From assembly GCF_026241095.1 (NCBI RefSeq), contig NZ_JAPFGB010000005.1:248001-312000 (forward strand): a stretch of 64,000 nt of DNA, read 5' to 3'. The stretch comes from Saccharopolyspora sp. NFXS83. GTDB taxonomy: Bacteria > Actinomycetota > Actinomycetes > Mycobacteriales > Pseudonocardiaceae. The notes beneath the pieces were generated by a model that saw only the letters and a program-made list of their open reading frames with translations, ran no database searches and was not told where the DNA came from. A program made the position numbers and the translations under genes. Positions 62,365-64,000 of the stretch are shown here, piece by piece; positions within the stretch are counted from its first letter, which is position 1, and every line of letters begins with the position of its first letter.

Positions 62365-64000
62365 CGCGGCGCGCTCCTTCCTTGTCGTAGAAGACGGGTT
62401 CGGTCACCTCGAGCGCCACGAGCCGCCCGCCGACCGGGCTGTAGACGGTGTCCCCGATGCGGTCCCGCCCGCCCTTGAGCAGGGCCAGCGAGAACCCCTT
62501 GCCGAGCACGGCGCTGCGGTAGCTGGACGTGACGTGCCCGAGCATCGGCACGGGCGGCGCGGGCAGCGCCTCGGTCCCCACCAGCTGCGCGCCTTCGGGA
62601 ACGACCAGGATGTCGTCGTGCGGCAGCAGCCCGACGAGCTGCTTGCGGTCGGCCCGGGTGGTGTCGGCGCGGCTGAACGACCGCTTGCCGAGAAAGTCCG
62701 CCTTCTTCTTCGACACCACCCAGCTCATCCCGAGGTCGTGCGGCGTCACGGTCCCGTCGGTGTCCTGGCCTACGATGGGAAAGCCCTTCTCCGCGCGCAG
62801 CACGTGCATCGTCTCGGTGCCGTACGGGGTGATGTCGAACGGCTCCCCCACGTCGTAGAGCGCTTCCCACACCTCGCGGCCGTACCACCGAGGCACGTTG
62901 ATCTCGAAGGCGAGCTCACCGGAGAAGCTGATCCGGCACACCCGCGCGCGCCGCCCGGCGACGATGCCGTCCTGCCAGGACATGAACGGGAAGCTCTCGT
63001 TGTCCAGATCGAGGTCCGACGCCCGGCTCAGCACCTCGCGCGAGCGCGGGCCGGCCAGCGCGATCGTCGCCCAGTGCTCGGTGACCGAGGTCAGGTGCAC
63101 CCGCAGGTGCGTCCACTCCGTCTGGAGCCAGTCCTCCAGCCAGTCCAGCACTCCGGCGGCGTTGCCGGAGGTGGTGCTGATCAGGTACCGCTGCTCGCCG
63201 GTGCGCATCACGGTGCCGTCGTCGAAGACCATGCCGTCGGCGGTGCACATCAGCCCGTAGCGGATGCGGCCGAGCTTGAGCGTGCTCATCTTGTTCGTGT
63301 AGACGAGGTCGAGGAAATCCGCCGCGTCCGGTCCTTGCACGTCGATCTTGCCGAGCGTGGAGACGTCCTGCATCCCCACTCCGGACCGGACCGCGTGGCA
63401 CTCGCGCAGGACGGCGGTGTCCATGTTCTCGCCGGGAAGCGGGTAGTACCAGGGCCGCTTCCACTGGCCCACGTTCTCGAACGGGGCGCTGTGCTCGACG
63501 TGCCAGTCGTGCATGGCGGTGACCCGGACCGGGTCGTAGAGGTCGCCGCGATCCCGCCCTGCCAGCGCGGCGAAGGCCACCGGCGCGTAGGGGGCGCGGA
63601 ACGTCGTGGTCCCGATCGCGGCGAAGTCCCGCCCGAGCAGTTCGGCGATGATCCCGGTGGAGTTCGTCCCGGAGGTCTTGCCCTGGTCGTGGGCGGTGCC
63701 GATCGTCGTGTAGCGCTTGATGTGCTCGACCGACTCCATCCCGGCGCCGATGGCCTTGCGGATGTCGGCGACCGTGACGTCCCGCGCCAGGTCCACGAAC
63801 TGGGTGGCACCGGCCGAATCCGCGGGGCTCGGCAGCAGCCACGCGGTGCGCCCCGCCGGTGCGGGGAGGTTCTGCGCGGTGGGCAGCGGGCCGATCTCGG
63901 CGTCGTACCCGGCGGCGCGGGTCGCGTCCCGCCCGGCCTCCGCGCCGGAGCGCAGGCATTCGGCGGTGGTGAACGCGCCGGTCGCGGCACCCGCCGAGCG
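62357..64000 (-). CDS. soxA: sarcosine oxidase alpha subunit, 5' part outside window
   Basis: C-terminal about 547 residues of the large subunit; the frame is open to the window edge. The visible part holds [21 protein letters not shown] (end of the FAD/NAD domain), [21 protein letters not shown], and the aminomethyltransferase (GcvT-like) domain with [57 protein letters not shown] and [16 protein letters not shown]. This domain binds tetrahydrofolate and accepts the one-carbon unit; without folate, formaldehyde is released. soxB and soxD should lie beyond the edge. Confidence 0.95.
   Translation of the reverse strand, partial: RSAGAATGAFTTAECLRSGAEAGRDATRAAGYDAEIGPLPTAQNLPAPAGRTAWLLPSPADSAGATQFVDLARDVTVADIRKAIGAGMESVEHIKRYTTIGTAHDQGKTSGTNSTGIIAELLGRDFAAIGTTTFRAPYAPVAFAALAGRDRGDLYDPVRVTAMHDWHVEHSAPFENVGQWKRPWYYPLPGENMDTAVLRECHAVRSGVGMQDVSTLGKIDVQGPDAADFLDLVYTNKMSTLKLGRIRYGLMCTADGMVFDDGTVMRTGEQRYLISTTSGNAAGVLDWLEDWLQTEWTHLRVHLTSVTEHWATIALAGPRSREVLSRASDLDLDNESFPFMSWQDGIVAGRRARVCRISFSGELAFEINVPRWYGREVWEALYDVGEPFDITPYGTETMHVLRAEKGFPIVGQDTDGTVTPHDLGMSWVVSKKKADFLGKRSFSRADTTRADRKQLVGLLPHDDILVVPEGAQLVGTEALPAPPVPMLGHVTSSYRSAVLGKGFSLALLKGGRDRIGDTVYSPVGGRLVALEVTEPVFYDKEGARRDG

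Overview
The window is high-GC DNA with a strong G/C bias at third codon positions and frequent GTG starts. Several gene families are typical of filamentous actinobacteria: mycothiol-dependent formaldehyde oxidation, an EspG/type VII secretion cassette, an XRE-DUF397 pair, a SARP regulator, P450s with [3Fe-4S] ferredoxins and an IdeR/DmdR-type iron box. My best guess is Pseudonocardiales (Saccharopolyspora-like). That placement comes from gene content and remembered family distribution, not from a search. No rRNA, tRNA, CRISPR array, transposase or phage gene was seen.

Layout. 1-5 kb: the 3' part of an ABC-F ATPase, an atypical LuxR-type regulator, and a TetR gene divergent from an MpaB/Lcp-like (DUF2236) protein. 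5-10 kb: an MFS transporter and a beta-lactamase locus (cytoplasmic beta-lactamase-like protein, LysR regulator, divergent lipoprotein class A beta-lactamase). 10-17 kb: oxidative genes (TetR, ferredoxin-fused NADPH reductase, AurF-like di-iron oxygenase, alpha/beta hydrolase, SDR, P450). 17-23 kb: a three-gene type VII secretion cassette, then a large SARP-NTPase-TPR regulator and a DksA/TraR-like protein. 23-30 kb: a decayed acyl-CoA dehydrogenase, two methyltransferases, a Tat-exported protein, and the XRE-DUF397 pair. 30-37 kb: drug MFS, ROK regulator divergent from xylA, alditol oxidase, MFS. 37-46 kb: a Baeyer-Villiger monooxygenase coupled to a beta-propeller protein, an MFS exporter divergent from a P450-TetR-ferredoxin-reductase operon, and a LexA-type repressor. 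46-53 kb: an iron-siderophore ABC importer with an iron box, and a multicopper oxidase. 53-58 kb: a two-gene trypsin/STAND system. 58-64 kb: an oxidoreductase/TetR pair, then an operon of sarcosine oxidase subunits, mycothiol-dependent formaldehyde dehydrogenase and an MBL-fold hydrolase.

How genes work together. Three near-identical 22-bp palindromes stand upstream of the hydrolase-SDR pair, the first P450, and the MFS/P450 divergent pair. They suggest one TetR regulon, probably governed by the TetR gene inside the second P450 operon. The end of the window is a logical pathway: sarcosine oxidation releases formaldehyde, which the next genes would oxidise through mycothiol. The 53.8-58.2 kb pair matches predicted NTP-dependent conflict (defence) systems in which a small TRYPCO1 protein accompanies a trypsin-STAND-repeat protein.

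The most unusual non-coding feature is a dispersed imperfect palindrome of about 100-150 bp, present in eight intergenic gaps (about one per 8 kb). Its stem shows compensatory changes and G-U wobbles that all have the same strand sense, which points to a structured RNA element.
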